A DNA stretch of 64,000 bases from Dasypus novemcinctus. Lineage: Eukaryota > Chordata > Mammalia > Cingulata > Dasypodidae. Positions 21,323 to 33,660 of this stretch are shown here, in pieces. Where the stretch lies: positions 2,177,501 to 2,241,500 of the forward strand of contig NC_080698.1 in the NCBI RefSeq assembly GCF_030445035.2, given 5' to 3'. Position 1 is the stretch's first letter, and each line of letters opens with the position of its first letter. The position numbers were made by a program, and so were the translations under genes. The notes beneath the pieces were generated by a model that worked only from the letters and a program-made list of their open reading frames with translations, was not told the DNA's origin and ran no database searches.

Positions 21323-24300
21323 AAACCAGGAGAGCTTCCAGGGTCTCTGCTCCGTGTCTGCAGGCACTCCAAGCCCGGGTGTGCTGGGCTGTGCCTCCAG
21401 GGCTGGAGGCACGCCCTCGCTGGACTTCCTATCCAGCCCTGGGGCCACCTCCTCTAGAATGACCCACCCCCTGGTCCTCTGAAGGCTGTTGAGAGCGTAT
21501 TCGTGTTGGCTCCTGGGAATAAGCAAGCTTCTTAATCCCACGTCCCCTGCTCCTTCCTGCTGCCCGTCTTGGCATGGACAAGACCCCGGTGACCTCTGTC
21601 CCTTGTTCGGCTGCTCTTCTCCAAGACGGCGAGCACCCAAAGCCCAGCTCATGATTGCCTCCCTACCCACTACTCATGCGGCTTTGATTGGAAGAGCCCC
21701 AACCAGTTGTTTGAACTCATTGCAAAGGATAGTTAAACAAGAACACATTTAGAGAAGCCACAGTAAGAGAATGCCTTGTTCAAAACCGTCTTGTCTACAG
21801 CACCTCTGAGTGTTTACCAAAAGCCTCCAAATATAGTTCTTACTCACCAAGGTGGTGGCTTTGAAACTGGCGTCCCTGGCATCCGGGTCTCCGTGGAGGT
21901 GCCTGAGGGGTCAACGCTGACCGTGGAAGAGGGCTGATAAGAAGTCAGCCAAGCCTCGGGTCTCTACGCCCCGACACCCTCTCAAAGAACTCCTAGTTCT
22001 TCTGCTTTATCTCCGGAAGTTGTGTATAAGACCAAATTAAAAAAAGTCACCCTTTCTGAAAAAATAATCAAAATATAAAACCAACTGCCTTCATGAATAC
22101 TCTAATTCATTGTTGATTCAGCCTTTGCTAAACGATTTGAAAAATGATCCCCTGAAAAACCTGAACATGCCACCTGCATTTTCACTTAAACTCTTTTCTC
22201 AGCAAACTTTTCCTTTACAGCTACACACAGACAGACCGGTCCGGTCCTGCGCAAATTTACACAGATTTGTGGAACCGGCAGATTCCAAAGGAATTAGGCG
22301 TTCTAGGGTCGATCTTCTTGTCAAGTGGAAGTTCAGTGTCACCAAAACAGCCGGCATCCCACAAATGGCCTGCCCCTGTGGCTCATGGCACCTGCCCATG
22401 CCCCTCACTGACGCTCGAGGAGCCTTCTTGACACAGCAGAGTTGGGGTAACTGGGTGGGGTCTGGGTGTCAACCAGCGTGTGAAATAGTCTCTCGTCGAA
22501 CATGAAACCTGACCAGTTTTCTCCTGGGAAACTAGGCTGATAAATCCAGGTGGTCTCAGATAGCCCCCTACACAATTCCTGCAGCAAAGGCCAAGCTACG
22601 ATTGAAAGGGACAGGAAGAGTGGCCATACACCGCTCAGAAAGGAAGTCCTGCTACAGCAGCGGGAGCTCATGGGCCTCCTTGTCGCCTCTTCCAGTAAAA
22701 ACGGTGACAAAACCACAAAGTACCTTCCTGCTTCAGAGCAGATAAACAAACTGTAGTTGCCCCTACCATAGAATCCTCAAGACCTGAAGGGAAGGAATTA
22801 AGTGGAGAGGAGCTCACGAATCGGGGAGCAGAACAATCTTCTAATACTGTCGTATTCACAGTACAAAGAGTCCTCCAGCTTTACTCCCTGGCTAACAGGT
22901 GGGGACGAGGCATTCTATTTTGTTTCAAAAAATACTTATGGAGCACATACTCTGAGCAAAGTCCTGTCGTCCCACCACAGGAGCCATGAGATGCAAGATA
23001 TGTGGTCTGTCCCTCAGAGCTGGCAGTTGAGTCAGAGAGAGGCTGATGCAGCTAGGCTCTGAAATAGGAAACAGAAGGTATTGACTCCACAAGGGAGGAT
23101 GACCCAGGCACCAAGAAGAGCTGGGGGTGGCATACAACCTCGAAGGGCCTGGACAGAGGGTGTAGCCAGACTGTCCCTACATCGGCTGGGACCTCCCTGG
23201 AAACATGGCAGTCCCTTCCATGTCGACACTTAGCAGGACCGAGGCTATCGCCCTGAGGATGTATGGATTCCCTAGATGCTGGTTTATTGGTGCCAGGAAG
23301 TGGAGACAGGATTAAGGCCACTGGTACACAGGAAGGAAGACAGCGTCTGCTTGGCTTGTTTTATGAGGCTGGGGAAACTCTTTATTCCAAAATGTCACCG
23401 TGATTAGCCTTTTTGGACATAACGGATTTTTCCTGTGAAAAGCAAGCCCTTTGGAAGTGTTGGCACATGGGGTTGGTAACAGCCCGGCGGCATGCTGACA
23501 TGCACAGATGTGGAGAGCCAGCAGGTTTGACAGAGAGAAGGAACGTCTCAGGCTGCTACTCCGTGCCTCCCAGTCTCCAAGCTGTGGTCCCTGGTTTCTC
23601 AGGATGCTTGCTGCAGACCCTCCTGCTCCTTTCTGGCCCTCACTGTCCAGCTGAGCAGTCAGTGCCCACTCTGGGGAGATGACTAAGGTGACAGAGGGGT
23701 CCTATTGGATCCAGAGTCAGGAAACGAGGCTGGGCTCCGTGGGACCTGAAACCTGAAGGAATCAAGGCTACCCTGCCTACCCCTCAGGGACTGATTTCTC
23801 ACTTCTGCTTGCCCATCTGTTCCCTCCTCTCTCTGCCTATCAGCTTCTTTTACCAACTTACCAGCTTGCTGGTGGCACCCAAATGGCCACTCCCTCCCAA
23901 GTCTAACTAAACTTCCAGCTCCAGAGCTGAACACTGACCAACAGCTTCTACCAGCCCACATCAGTTGATTCAAATCCCACGCCAGGAGTAGATGGTCAGC
24001 CTGTGGCCAGGCCTTCACTGGGTCAGGCATCCTCCCGATCCCTCACCATCAGCTCACTCCAGGAGGAAAGTCACATGACAAGGCTCATGCAATAGCACAT
24101 ACGGACGGATGCTCCCACCAGAAGGGGTATGGGCAGGGCAGTCAAGGGTTGGCTTCTCTAATCCGTGGCCCAGCATTCTCTTGCCCAAATCCTCAACTCC
24201 ATAATGGAGTTTTCATCACATATACCTGGGGAGAAAAACCTCATCCCTACATCATTCCAGGTCTCTGAGCCTTTATCTGAGCTGCAGATCCCATTTAAAG

Positions 24301-24869
24301 AAAATCACCCCATCTTGCAGTTTGGGGCCATGACGTGTTCTTCAATGTCAGAGGGCGCCAGAGAGGCTTCCACGTGGCCCTGAACAGCCCTTCCCTCCTT
24401 TTCCCAGCCTTCACTCTAATCATAGGACTTCTCAGTCTCTTTCTCCTCCCAAGCTTCTTCCCTCTGAGTAAACATTCTTACTTCCTTTTCCCCAAGCAGA
24501 TGGGTCTTGTCAGAGAGCAACTCCAACTTCATGCTCCTGAAGCTGCAAACATACCTGCATCTGCTCGGATCTCTTTTTCCGTTGGGAAGGAGGGAGCTCT
24601 CCTCTCCTGCCTGAGACCTGTCCCAAATCCCCGGACTGAGGGCCTTCTCTCTTCTCCCTGCTGGGGACCACCCCCGCTCAACTGTCCCCCTCCCCCCCCT
24701 CCACTGGTTCTTCCGCTTCAGTATTTATTCATAGCCAGATCTCTTCCATCATGAGGGAAGAACCCTTCCGTAACCCATGTTCTCCACGCTCGCCCTCAGA
24801 ACAGAACATTGTAAAAGCCTTGACTCTAAACCTTTCTACTTCCTCACTTCCCACCTCACCCCATAATCA
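21323..24869. other. Unique DNA with no gene recognised
   Basis: Mostly unique sequence. A short block near 22925-23045 (ATACTTATGGAGCACATACT and what follows) resembles a common ancient mammalian repeat of undetermined family. Pyrimidine-rich patches lie at 24395-24480 and 24665-24720. Frames up to 139 codons show no domain. Confidence 0.4.
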
Positions 24870-25130
24870 AAAGCCTGCAGCCCACGTGTCAGGTGTCAGT
24901 TTAAATGTCACTCTGGGGAACTGTCTCTGGCCCTACGACTGGGTTGTGCACCTCTTTCCTGTATTCCCGTAACGTTTTACTTTTCCTCTTTTCATAGACG
25001 TTTTGATGCTGATTTCCAGTGACCCCTTCACTTTTTTTATTGTAAGGTTTTGACAAGGAGGACAGTTTCTTGCTTGCTAATGCAGCCCACTGCCCAGGCA
25101 TGGGGTCTGGGACAAAGGAAGGTGTTCCTT
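24870..25130 (+). mobile_element. L2 fragment
   Basis: CAGGTGTCAGTTTAAATGTC near 24888, then an acidic-tract-like region and a GACAAGGAGGACAGT...CCCAGGCATGG order, match the L2 3' region (the ...TGTCACCTC... to ...GGGCAGGGAC... path). Diverged and interrupted; boundaries approximate. Confidence 0.5.
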
Positions 25131-25234
25131 TGTCATGGCACTAGTGACCAGCAGTCCCGGACTCAGACCTGAGCCAAGGCCAGGCCCTCCCTGGCGTGGG
25201 CTCTGCCTCTGGCCGTCCACACAAAACTTGCTAG

Positions 25235-25400
25235 CCCACGGCTTCACAAATTTTAAGGTACGTAGTCCTCACTAGGGCAGCCTGTCAAAAAGCGGATTTC
25301 GACTCAGCGGGTCTGGGGTGGAGGCCGAGATTTGCATTTATCATAAGCACCCAGGCGGTGCTGCTGGCCTTTGGGGCACACTTTGAAAAGCAGATTCTGA
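25235..25400 (-). mobile_element. MER5/MER20-like DNA transposon fragment
   Basis: GGTCTGGGGTGGAGGCCGAG near 25310, then GATTTGCATTT, CACCCAGGCGGTGCTGCTGG and CACACTTTGAAAAGCA, follow the reverse complement of the short hAT non-autonomous MER5A-type element. A related piece in the other orientation lies at 60195-60300. Confidence 0.7.
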
Positions 25401-26689
25401 TGCAAAAACCAAATAGTTTCATTGACTTCAGGGAGAGAAGGAAGGTCTCTCTCACCCAGTATAAGCTCAGATCCCAAAAACCCAGGAGGGGTGAGTGGAG
25501 GTGGGGCCCCTCTTCCCTCTGCCGTCTCTCCTCTTCTCTCTCCGTCCTGAAGCCCCCGCTCCCCAGCAGCCAGTGAGCAGGGAAGCCGAGGCTTTCCTCC
25601 AGCGCAGTCACATACCTCCCACCCCAGTTCTTGACTGCGTTTCTCCTTCCAGGAATGATTCCAATTGGACAGTGGAGGGTGAGATAAATCTAAGTTACCA
25701 AATTGTGCTTCCTGCATCCGTCGAAACAAATTCCCTTAAAATGTGCTGAGGAAATGGTTCTGCTCTTTCCCTAGAAATCTGGGTCGCGTCGGTGTCATTC
25801 AAAACCCAGAGAGCAGCCGGGACCCCAGGCGGCTGCCTGCGTCAGGTGCCCGGCTCAGAGGGGAGCTCTGAGCTAGGGGGTATTTCTCTTTAAGGATTCG
25901 AGAGACAGTGGCTGTTTGCTGACTGGGACAGGACTGCAGCTCCATGATCTGGCACAGAAACCAGGCTGAGGGGCTCAGCACCCCCTTGGAGCACCCCCCT
26001 GCTGAACGGCACGTGGCCCTCTGTTTCTGCAGCTGGACCTCCAGCCTCCAGCCGGGCAGCCCCCCACCTCACTCCACTGCGCCCTTTCAGCTTTAAGTTA
26101 TTTATTTAAATCCTACCACTGTACAAAAAGGAGCACTGACGAGCTGAAGATTTTAAAAGGAAAAAAAAAAGATGTGATGATGTAGCAAAAACCACTGCCA
26201 AAATGTCTTTAAAACAAGGGCAAGGGCACGAAAGCGGTGTCCCTAAGGCCTTAGGGGACCTTAATTCCCAGACAGACCGAAATCTGTCTCACTATTCCAA
26301 AGCTGTCTAGGAAAGTCCAAACCTTAGCCAGCTGCCGTGCAAAAATCCAAATTTGTCCAATGCTCAGACGGGAGACGGGAAGAGACGCCACGCTGGACTA
26401 AAGTGGCCCCTCCCCGCCAGCGGGACCCCTCCGTGGCCGGCCTCTGGGAGGGTAGCTGAGCTCAGGGGCACGTCCTCATGTGCCTTTCTTCCCGGCCGAA
26501 TCATGCAAACGCCTCCCTCTTCTGAACGCCGGCTTCTTGCTAGGACCTGAAATATTGCCACTTCCCGCCTCACACTGCGCGTCCGTCTGCGTGCTCACCG
26601 CCGTGCTCCAGGGCAGCGTGTTGGCAAAACTGTCCGTAATTGCTCCCGCTCCTGGAGCCACACACCCTGGCAGTGGGACTTGCTGCTCC
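25401..26689. other. Unique DNA with no gene recognised
   Basis: No exon or named repeat. An A-rich run is at 26161-26170. Frames up to 141 codons are unsupported. Confidence 0.4.
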
Positions 26690-27020
26690 ACCCATCAAGA
26701 GGTGGGTCACTTGCCCACTCCTGAAGCCTGGGCTGGCCACGGGACGTGCTCGGCTAACAGAACGGGCAGGAGTCACTTCGTGGGAGTTTCAGCCCAGGCC
26801 TCGAGAGGCCTCCCCGGGGCACTGGCTTCGGCCATGTGAACCACTCAGGCCGGCCGTCGGGAGCCAGAGACCTAGCCGGGCGGCACAGCCTGGTGCTGGG
26901 CGAGGGAGGGCGCAGCCAGCACGCTGACCCCGGCCGACCGCAGGTCCACGGCCAAGCCCGGCCAAGCCTGGCCAAGCCCAGTCAAGGCCGGAAGAAACAC
27001 CCGGCTGAGTTTCAAAATAT
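26690..27020 (+). mobile_element. Ancient LTR-like repeat
   Basis: GCCTGGGCTGGCCACGGGAC, then CTCGGCTAACAGAACG, CCTCGAGAGGCCT and the CCAGCACGCTGACCCCGGCC and GAAGAAACACCCGGCTGA blocks parallel an old mammalian LTR-type repeat that contains a TTGACCAATAGAAT-like box and similar C-rich 3' text. CpG-rich because of its surroundings. A 10-bp CCAAGCC(C/T)GG-like repeat runs at 26950-26985. Confidence 0.45.
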
Positions 27021-28500
27021 CATCCTGTAGTCAAAACTCTCAAAAATAAAATGCAGTAGAATTGGGCCACTGAAGAGGATTCCTGGACTTTCAAGGGAGA
27101 TGAATTCGTGCTGTGTTCCAGGCGCAGGATACATTTTGTTTGTCTTTAAAAGCCATCCAGATACCGCTCTGTGCTGTGTGGACAGCCACATTTGGGGAGA
27201 CAGTGAAAGTGACAACGTGAGGCCCTCAGGACTGGGGCGGGCGGCTCGCCTCCCCGCACCGAGGTAGGCCCACCCAGCGCGGCGCTCCTTGGCCCGACGC
27301 CATCTTCTTCCAGAGCGAAACTGGGCCTTCGGGATCCTCCATCCCAAGAGTACCCTAAGGCTACTTCTCCCAGACCCGCAGCCAGCCCTGCGGGTGACCC
27401 TCTACACGTTCCCATCCTTTTGTTTTCTGCTACCCCCCGCCCCCTAGGATCCACACGGTCTTGGGTAAGGTGGCTCCCTGCCCAGCTGGACAGGACACCC
27501 CCTGGGGCAGAGTCAGAGTGTCTGTGTTGCTAGAAGAGCCCCAGGTAGTTCCTGAACCCCCTTCCACAAGCGTGGGGGATCACGGGGTCTCGTGTTCCAA
27601 GGTGAAGGACCCGTTTCCAAGTCCTCTCCTCTGCTGTCCCTCGAGACCTCTAGCCACATATGGCTATTAAATTTAAATTAATTAAACATAAACAGCATTA
27701 AAAGTTCATCTCCTCAGTGGCCCATTCCCAGTGCTCCGTAACCTCTTGAGAACAGCCCGGAGAAGGCTTTCACTGTGGAACGTCCCGGTGGGCGTGAACC
27801 GCCGTCTCGAGGTCCCGGCAGCCTCCCCATCCCGTGTGACACCACCTTGTGTTCTGAGTCACAGTTTCCGTATTACTTTTGTGTTCACTCTGCTCATCTT
27901 CCCCCTTGCGGCCCCTGGGGGGTCTTTCCCCTCCTTGGCTCACACGAGCCCCCCTGAGCCTGGATGCCTGCTCTGTGGTGTCTTTCTCTCGGACCACACG
28001 CACAACCCACGCTTATGTGAGGGGACCGTTTCGGCCAGACGGGGGGCTGCGGAGAGATGAACCCCCCGTTTCAGGCAGGCGCACGTCTTCAACCACACGC
28101 TCTAACCCGACCCTCCCACACACCCTTCTCCTCTCCAGACTCGCTGGAAAAGGCTACGACCAACCCACTGTCCCCGCGTCTTCTAGAACATTCAGCCAGG
28201 AGGGCGTCCTTTCCCTCCCCAGCTGTGCTGCACCTGAAACAGTCCAGGGCCGGGGAGGTGTGAGCGAAAGAGGGCGCACCACAAGCCGAGCGGCAGTCCT
28301 GCTGCTGTGGCCGGACCCGGGTGGGACCCCCGGACCTTCCTCCTGTGTCAGCAGTGTGTCCTGGCGGGGGTTCCCTAACCTACGAGGGGTCCCCTGGGCT
28401 TCTGCCTGCTTCAGGGACCTCGTCCATCTTCAGGAAAACAGCACAAATCTCCCAAATCAGAGGGCGGACTTCATTCACCTTGGAAACTGGGAAGTAAAAA
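27021..28500. other. Unique DNA with no gene recognised
   Basis: Mixed composition, no exon or repeat family recognised. The 236-codon frame crossing 27879-28589 ends inside the DAS-SINE and shows no domain. Confidence 0.4.
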
Positions 28501-28509
28501 AAAGGAGGA

Positions 28510-28904
28510 GGGAAGTGGACTTGGCCCAGTGGTTAGGGCGTCCGTCTACCACATGGGAGGTCCACGGTTCAAACCCTGGGCCTCCTTGACCCGTGTGCAG
28601 CTGGCCCATGCGCAGTGCTGATGCGCGCAAGGAGTGCCCTGCCACACAGGGGTGCCCCTCATGTAGGGGAGCCCCGTGTGCAAGGAGTGCACTCCATAAG
28701 GAGAGCCGCCAGCGAAAGAAAGTGCAGCCTGCCTAGGAATGGCGCCGCCCACACGGAGAGCTGACATAAGATGACGCAACAAAAAGAAACACAGATTCCT
28801 GTGCCACTGACTACAACAGAAGCGGACAAAGAAGACGCAGCAAATAGACACAGAGAACAGACAACTGGGGAGGGGGAGGGGAAGGGGAGAGAAACTTTTT
28901 TAAG
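28510..28904 (+). mobile_element. Long DAS-SINE
   Basis: The tRNA-like head starts at GGAAGTGGACTTGGCCCAG. The A-box region lies near 28523-28540 and the B-box-like GGTTCAAACCC at 28566. The body carries GCGCAAGGAGTGC and CCTAGGAATGGCGCCG blocks. The tail is G/A-rich. A 9-bp target duplication, AAAGGAGGA, flanks it at 28501-28509 and 28905-28913. Sense orientation makes it the best reference copy in the window. Confidence 0.9.
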
Positions 28905-28913
28905 AAAGGAGGA

Positions 28914-29639
28914 AATCAATGCTCCTGTAAATGAGGGGAATAGACAAGAGCCCCCGTGCTGTGGCTGGGTCCTCGGAAGCAGACCCTGCAGCAGGGATTT
29001 GAGCATGGGTGTGGGAAGCGACCCCAGGAAGCACAGTGTGGAGCGGGAAGGTGAGGGAGAAGAATGTCAGTAGAGGAGGAATGAACAGCAAGTCACAGCA
29101 GTTGTCAACGGGGGCTCCCTCCCGTAAGGACCTCCTGGAGCCTGCGTAGACTTCGCCTCAGTGTTGCTGGGATGAGGGAGCTGGGTATTTAGCCTCCAGC
29201 TCCCGATGGTCATGTACTGATGGATGTCCCTGAAGCCATCAACTCCCTACATGCTGGACCATCCCATGAGCAGGTCAAGAAGGAACCTGTGGCAAGAGAA
29301 AGTCCTCAAAATAGTTGTCAAGTGCTGTTGGCATTCACAGGAATGCTAACATCGAGGGGCTGGCGGGGCACCAACAGCTCTGCCATACCCTCCTCTTCTA
29401 GATTGGAATTTCATCCATCTCTTTCGGCAAACAGAGGCTTGTTTTTATGCCCCTTGGATCACTTCAAAGCTCATCCCCAGTCGTGATGCGTGAGTGGAGA
29501 CCCCATTGTGTCTTTCCTCCCCTGGATGATGGATGGCAGCCTGGACCCTGAGAAGTGGCTGTGGGAATGGTGCCCATTTGCTTCCTTGGCCTCTCAGCTT
29601 CCTTCTTGCCATAGCACATTTCTCTGATGGGACCGTGGA
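28914..29639. other. Unique DNA with no gene recognised
   Basis: No exon or named repeat identified. Frames up to 88 codons only. Confidence 0.4.
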
Positions 29640-29920
29640 TCATTAATATTTGCCGTCTTCTGGCTCCAGGGGTGGACACGTGGTCCAGGCCAGGCCCATC
29701 ACAGCCCCCAACCCCGCAGTGATTATGTTCAAGGGAAGGCTTGTGACGTGAGCAGGACCAATGGGAATTCTTTCACGAGACTTTGTATACAGATGCTGGG
29801 AGAGGGAGGGTCTCCAGGACCACGTACGCCTGGAGCTGCCAAGGGCCACCTTTCTGACCAGGAAGATGCTGTGCCTGAGAATAAAGCCATGTTGAGAATG
29901 CGTAGACAGACTGTGCGCTG
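29640..29920 (+). mobile_element. Ancient mammalian interspersed repeat (LTR-like)
   Basis: GTGGACACGTGGTCCAGGCC, GAGCAGGACCAATGGGAATT near 29751, GCCTGGAGCTGCCAAGGGCC and GCCTGAGAATAAAGCCATG near 29873 follow the order of a common old repeat. A probable reverse copy lies at 55420-55750. Family name not certain. Confidence 0.5.
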
Positions 29921-31640
29921 GTGAAGCCCGGAATCCCAATTGGCCTGAAGTCAGTTCCCCGCCTGTCATCAAACCATGCGAGCCAGCACATGTCTTGCCA
30001 AGGTTAACTGGCTGGATTCCTGCCACTTAACTGAAAGAGTCCTTCCCCAACAGTGGGCTTGAGGGTACTGTGCTCCCTGTTTGAGAATTGACTTTTTCGT
30101 GTCTGGGCTGGATGGTGAGACCAGCACCTCTGCCATCACTCTCAAGGTGTCAGGATCACCAGGCCAGTCGATGCCTCTGCGCTGAGGACCACAGGGAGGT
30201 CATATTGGCCTGAGCCACAGACCTGCTCGGCTTCGTGGACACTGTGAAGGGCACAACCAATCCGTTTCAATCCTTGCATTAGCTGCTAGGAGGCCCAGAG
30301 GAAATTTGGCAGCCAGTTTTGTCGCCCAGCTTCTTTACTGCTTTCTTCTCTTGTAGTGTAGGTATTTGTGTGTGTCACTGCAAATCTTTTTATTTTCCCT
30401 CCTCCTCTCCTTCTTATTTTGAAGGAGGGGATTTGTAGCAGATATGATTGGTACCTTCCAACTTCAGCTTAGACTGTGACTAACTCAGGCAAGCAAGCAG
30501 CACCCTGACTCACTGAATTTCTCTCCGTGTCTCTGCCTCAGCACTTTCTGCAAAGCCACCAGGGCTCACTGGCCTGCACAAGCACAGCAGAGGGCTGGGG
30601 CTGCTGACGTACCCAGGAGAATCCCTGGCCAGAGGGCCGGGGACCTGGTGCGCCAAAGCCCTCATCAGCGCCGGGGCCAGTTCTCAGGAGGTTCTTTACC
30701 GGATCTTGTGTAGGTTCTTGGCTGTGCTGCAGAAAGGAATTTCAAGAGCACGTTGGGTGAGCTAGGGAGGGAAGAGAAATGGGAGAAAATAACAGATCAG
30801 GGGTCCCAGGTAGAGAGGAAGGGGCTGAAAAGTGATAAAGCAGGCTGACCTACAAACTACAATTTCCCCTCACAGGTTAAAGATCCCCAGGTTTACTGCG
30901 TAGTGATCCAGATGGGGGAGAAGGCAGCCAGAGTCGGGGTCCAGAGGGGAGAGAGAGCGAGAGCACTTGCTCAGGCCTTGCACCTGCTTTGTGAACTGTT
31001 AACTATCCCACCCTTAGCTAATACAGGGGAGGAGGCCCAGCTGTCTGCTGTTTTGATTGGTCGCCCCACCCATCAATCCCCTGTGAGGGCCCAATGATAA
31101 GGCCCTTGGGGAACATCCGGGGCTCCTCCTGGCTTCCGGAGCAGATCTCGTTCCGATTGGCTGAATCCTCGGGAGGTCTCCAGCAGCCGTCTTGGGGATA
31201 CTGATGTCCTCGTGGACGCTCTGCCAGGCTCCAGATCCACCTCTCGACTCCCTCTCCTGCTAACCGGCTTCAGTTCTACAGACGCTCGAGCCTGGGGGCC
31301 CCAGCGGGCCGAGCCCAGGTGCCCACGGCGATGACCGGCCCGGGACTCGCCCCGTGATGGCGCTGCGGCTTTGCCCCAGCCCCGCTCGGCCCATCCAGTT
31401 CCTGGAATCACCTCTGAGAGCACCCCCACCCGAGTCCTTCCTTCAGGGTCTGTTTTGGGGAGACCTCAAAGTAAGAAACAAATACAATAAATAAATAAGA
31501 ACTCTTACTCTCGCCCCATTTTAGAAAATACAATAGGAAACAGTATTATGGGAAAAATAGGCAAAACACAAAATGCAATGTGTTGGACGCTGGAAACGCC
31601 GCGAAGAGGGTCCGAGAAGGCCCCCGCGCCCCGCCCGGGG
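29921..31640. other. Unique DNA with no gene recognised
   Basis: Inverted CCAAT boxes (ATTGG) occur near 31055 and 31155, 485-585 bp before the CpG-rich block. They are single motifs and weak evidence of a promoter. No exon or named repeat identified. Confidence 0.35.
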
Positions 31641-33030
31641 CACAGCCCTCAGAGCTGATGAGGCTGGATGAGGCTCTGGAGTGCGGCCGGACAGTCAGAA
31701 GGGCCTGGCCTCCTGCACCTGCCGGCTGAGAACCAGTAGAAACGGCTCAGGGAGGGTCTGCATCGAGATGGCAGGTTTCCAGAAGCGCCCCGAGCGCCGG
31801 CCGTTCTGTTACACAGCACTGCCTTAGAGTAGGGGCAGACAAACACACACCGAGCCTGGAACTCAGAGGGAAAGAAACCTGCCAGGATTTCCACCCCTAC
31901 CGATCTGGGACAAACATCGGCAGGATGTCGCCCTCCCCCTCCTTTCTCTGTGAGGACAATGTCCCCAGATGCGTCCCGCACTTCCTGCTGGGACGTGTGA
32001 GGTCGCCGGCCTGGTGGCCTCCTCCGGGCAGGTCAGGGCGCCTCGCTCCCGGGCGGGCGGATGGGCGCTCGAGAGTCCAGGCAGGCTCCTGGGCCACAGG
32101 GGCAGGGCGGGGCGGCCTGAGGGATGTGGCCAGGCCATCGAGCATGCGGGAGGGATATGGGGGAGCAGCCCGCGGCGCTGGAGGGGTACTCGGCGGGCAG
32201 CGCTGGAGGGGCGCTTGGGGGGCGGCGCTGGAGGGACGCTTGGGGGGCGGCGCTGGAGGGGCGCTGGGCCCGGGCAGCCTGGGGACCTCGCTGTCCCCGT
32301 CCCGGACTTGCCCCAGATCCCTGAGGTCGTGGTCCACGGCAGGGCTGGCCCCGGGGGACCGAGGGGACACCCGCCCAGCTCGGTGGGCGCCAGCCCACTC
32401 CGGGCCACTGCGAGGGGCCAGGGCGCTGGGACAGGGCCCTGACAATGGGAGCCACTGTCCAGGGACTCCCCAAAATGCAGCGGACGCCTCCGACGGCCCC
32501 ACAGGGCTGTGCCCTGTGCAGCGGGCCCCGCCTGGCTGTCCCCACCTGACCGCACCGGGGAAAGCGGCGCCTTGGCAGGATGGAAGACGGGATGTGAAAG
32601 CGACCAAGGCTGCGCGCCGCCGTCCTCTCAGGGGGTCGTGTGAACCTGCCGAAGCCAGGCTCTGAGGCTCGGCTGCGCGAAACGAGGATATCCTCTTGGC
32701 CGTGGGTTCCTCCGGGCACCTCCGGCCGGGCGCTGCTGCAGGGAGGGGCGCGGATGGCCGCGCTGAGCCCTGAGGTTGCTCACCAGGCAGCGCCGCTCAG
32801 GGGCGCGTCTGCTGAGCTGGGGACGCCGGGGGACCTCGTGCCGCAGGCGAGCCAGCCCCAGTGCTCGGGGCACAGGGCAGTGGCCGGGCCGGGGCCGACA
32901 CCCGACACAGCTCCTAGCCCTGCAGAAGTCCCCGGCTCTGCGGAGCTCCCGTGTGCTGCCCCGATGTGTCCCCATCGAGGGTGACCACCGGTCGCAGCTC
33001 CTGTCTTCCAGGTGAAAGACAGCTCCACCC
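31641..33030. other. CpG-rich block (possible CpG island)
   Basis: The densest CpG region of the window, especially 31950-32960. Frames of 228-246 codons are open in several phases on both strands at once, typical of GC-rich DNA lacking stops. No domain was recognised in them. An unannotated promoter is possible. A 25-bp tandem repeat sits inside. Confidence 0.5.
32175..32275 (+). repeat. 25-bp GC-rich tandem repeat x 4
   Basis: GCGCTGGAGGGG starts four consecutive units, two of which continue CGCTTGGGGGGCG. The period is 25 bp. Each unit adds G runs of four to six, so the + strand has quadruplex potential. Low-complexity Gly/Ala or Pro/Ser protein strings here come from this repeat. Confidence 0.85.
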
Positions 33031-33389
33031 CAGGAGTTTCAGTGGCTTGCACTTCCGGGGCTGCAGCCCGTTTCCCACCTCTGATGCCCGTTTCAGGAAG
33101 GGCCAGCACCGCCCCTCCAGCAGCCCCCAGGAGCCCCGCTGCCTTGGCCTCCCACTTCCACCGTCAGCCCGGCAGCGGCTACTGCCAGGCCCTGACCACA
33201 GAGCCCCGTCGGTGTGTCCTGATCTCCCCTGTCAGTGTGTCCCGTCCCCAGGGCTGCCGCCCTGGCCCAGCACGCCGTCACCTCCTGCTGCCCCGTGACC
33301 ACGGTTCCAGCAGCCCACCCTCTATCCATCCCTGCCCTGATGCCCACGAGGCCCAGCAGCCCCCCCCCTCCCCCCTGACCTTCAGGGCT
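33031..33389. other. Unique C-rich DNA with no gene recognised
   Basis: Pyrimidine-leaning text between the CpG-rich block and an L2 fragment. The 211-codon frame at 33012-33647 runs on into the L2 piece, which argues against it being real. Confidence 0.4.
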
Positions 33390-33660
33390 CCCTGCCTGCT
33401 CTGCCTGGAACACCCTCTGGCCTCCCTCCCCTTCTCCCCTTGCGCAAGGAACTGGCGTATCCTGGAATCACCCCTTTTGGGAGGGAACCTACTAGTCCCG
33501 ACAGAGTGCGCCCTGCTCTGCCATAGGCTGCTGGGACACCCCTCGCGTTATAGGTCAGCCCTGCCCACCTTGTCCCCCTTGAGTCTGGGCGCCCCGAGGA
33601 CAGACACTCTGCTGAGTCACCTTTGGGGACAGTACACCTGGCACTGAGGAAAGGCCGGGA
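33390..33660 (+). mobile_element. L2 fragment
   Basis: CTCCCTGCCTGCTCTGCCTG near 33389 and GGAACACCCTCTGGCC, then the CTTGAGTCTGGGCGCCCCGAG and ACACCTGGCACTGAGG text near 33641, follow the L2 3' region in the sense direction. Confidence 0.55.

Noticed and set aside
28510..28600. tRNA-like sequence with A and B boxes
   Set aside because: It is the head of a DAS-SINE inside a target-site duplication, not a free tRNA gene. The same applies at 6.0, 20.9, 38.3, 47.1, 49.1 and 56.9 kb.
31863..32719. Overlapping 228-246-codon frames on both strands
   Set aside because: Several phases are open at once, as expected for GC-rich DNA; part lies in a 25-bp tandem repeat and no domain is visible.
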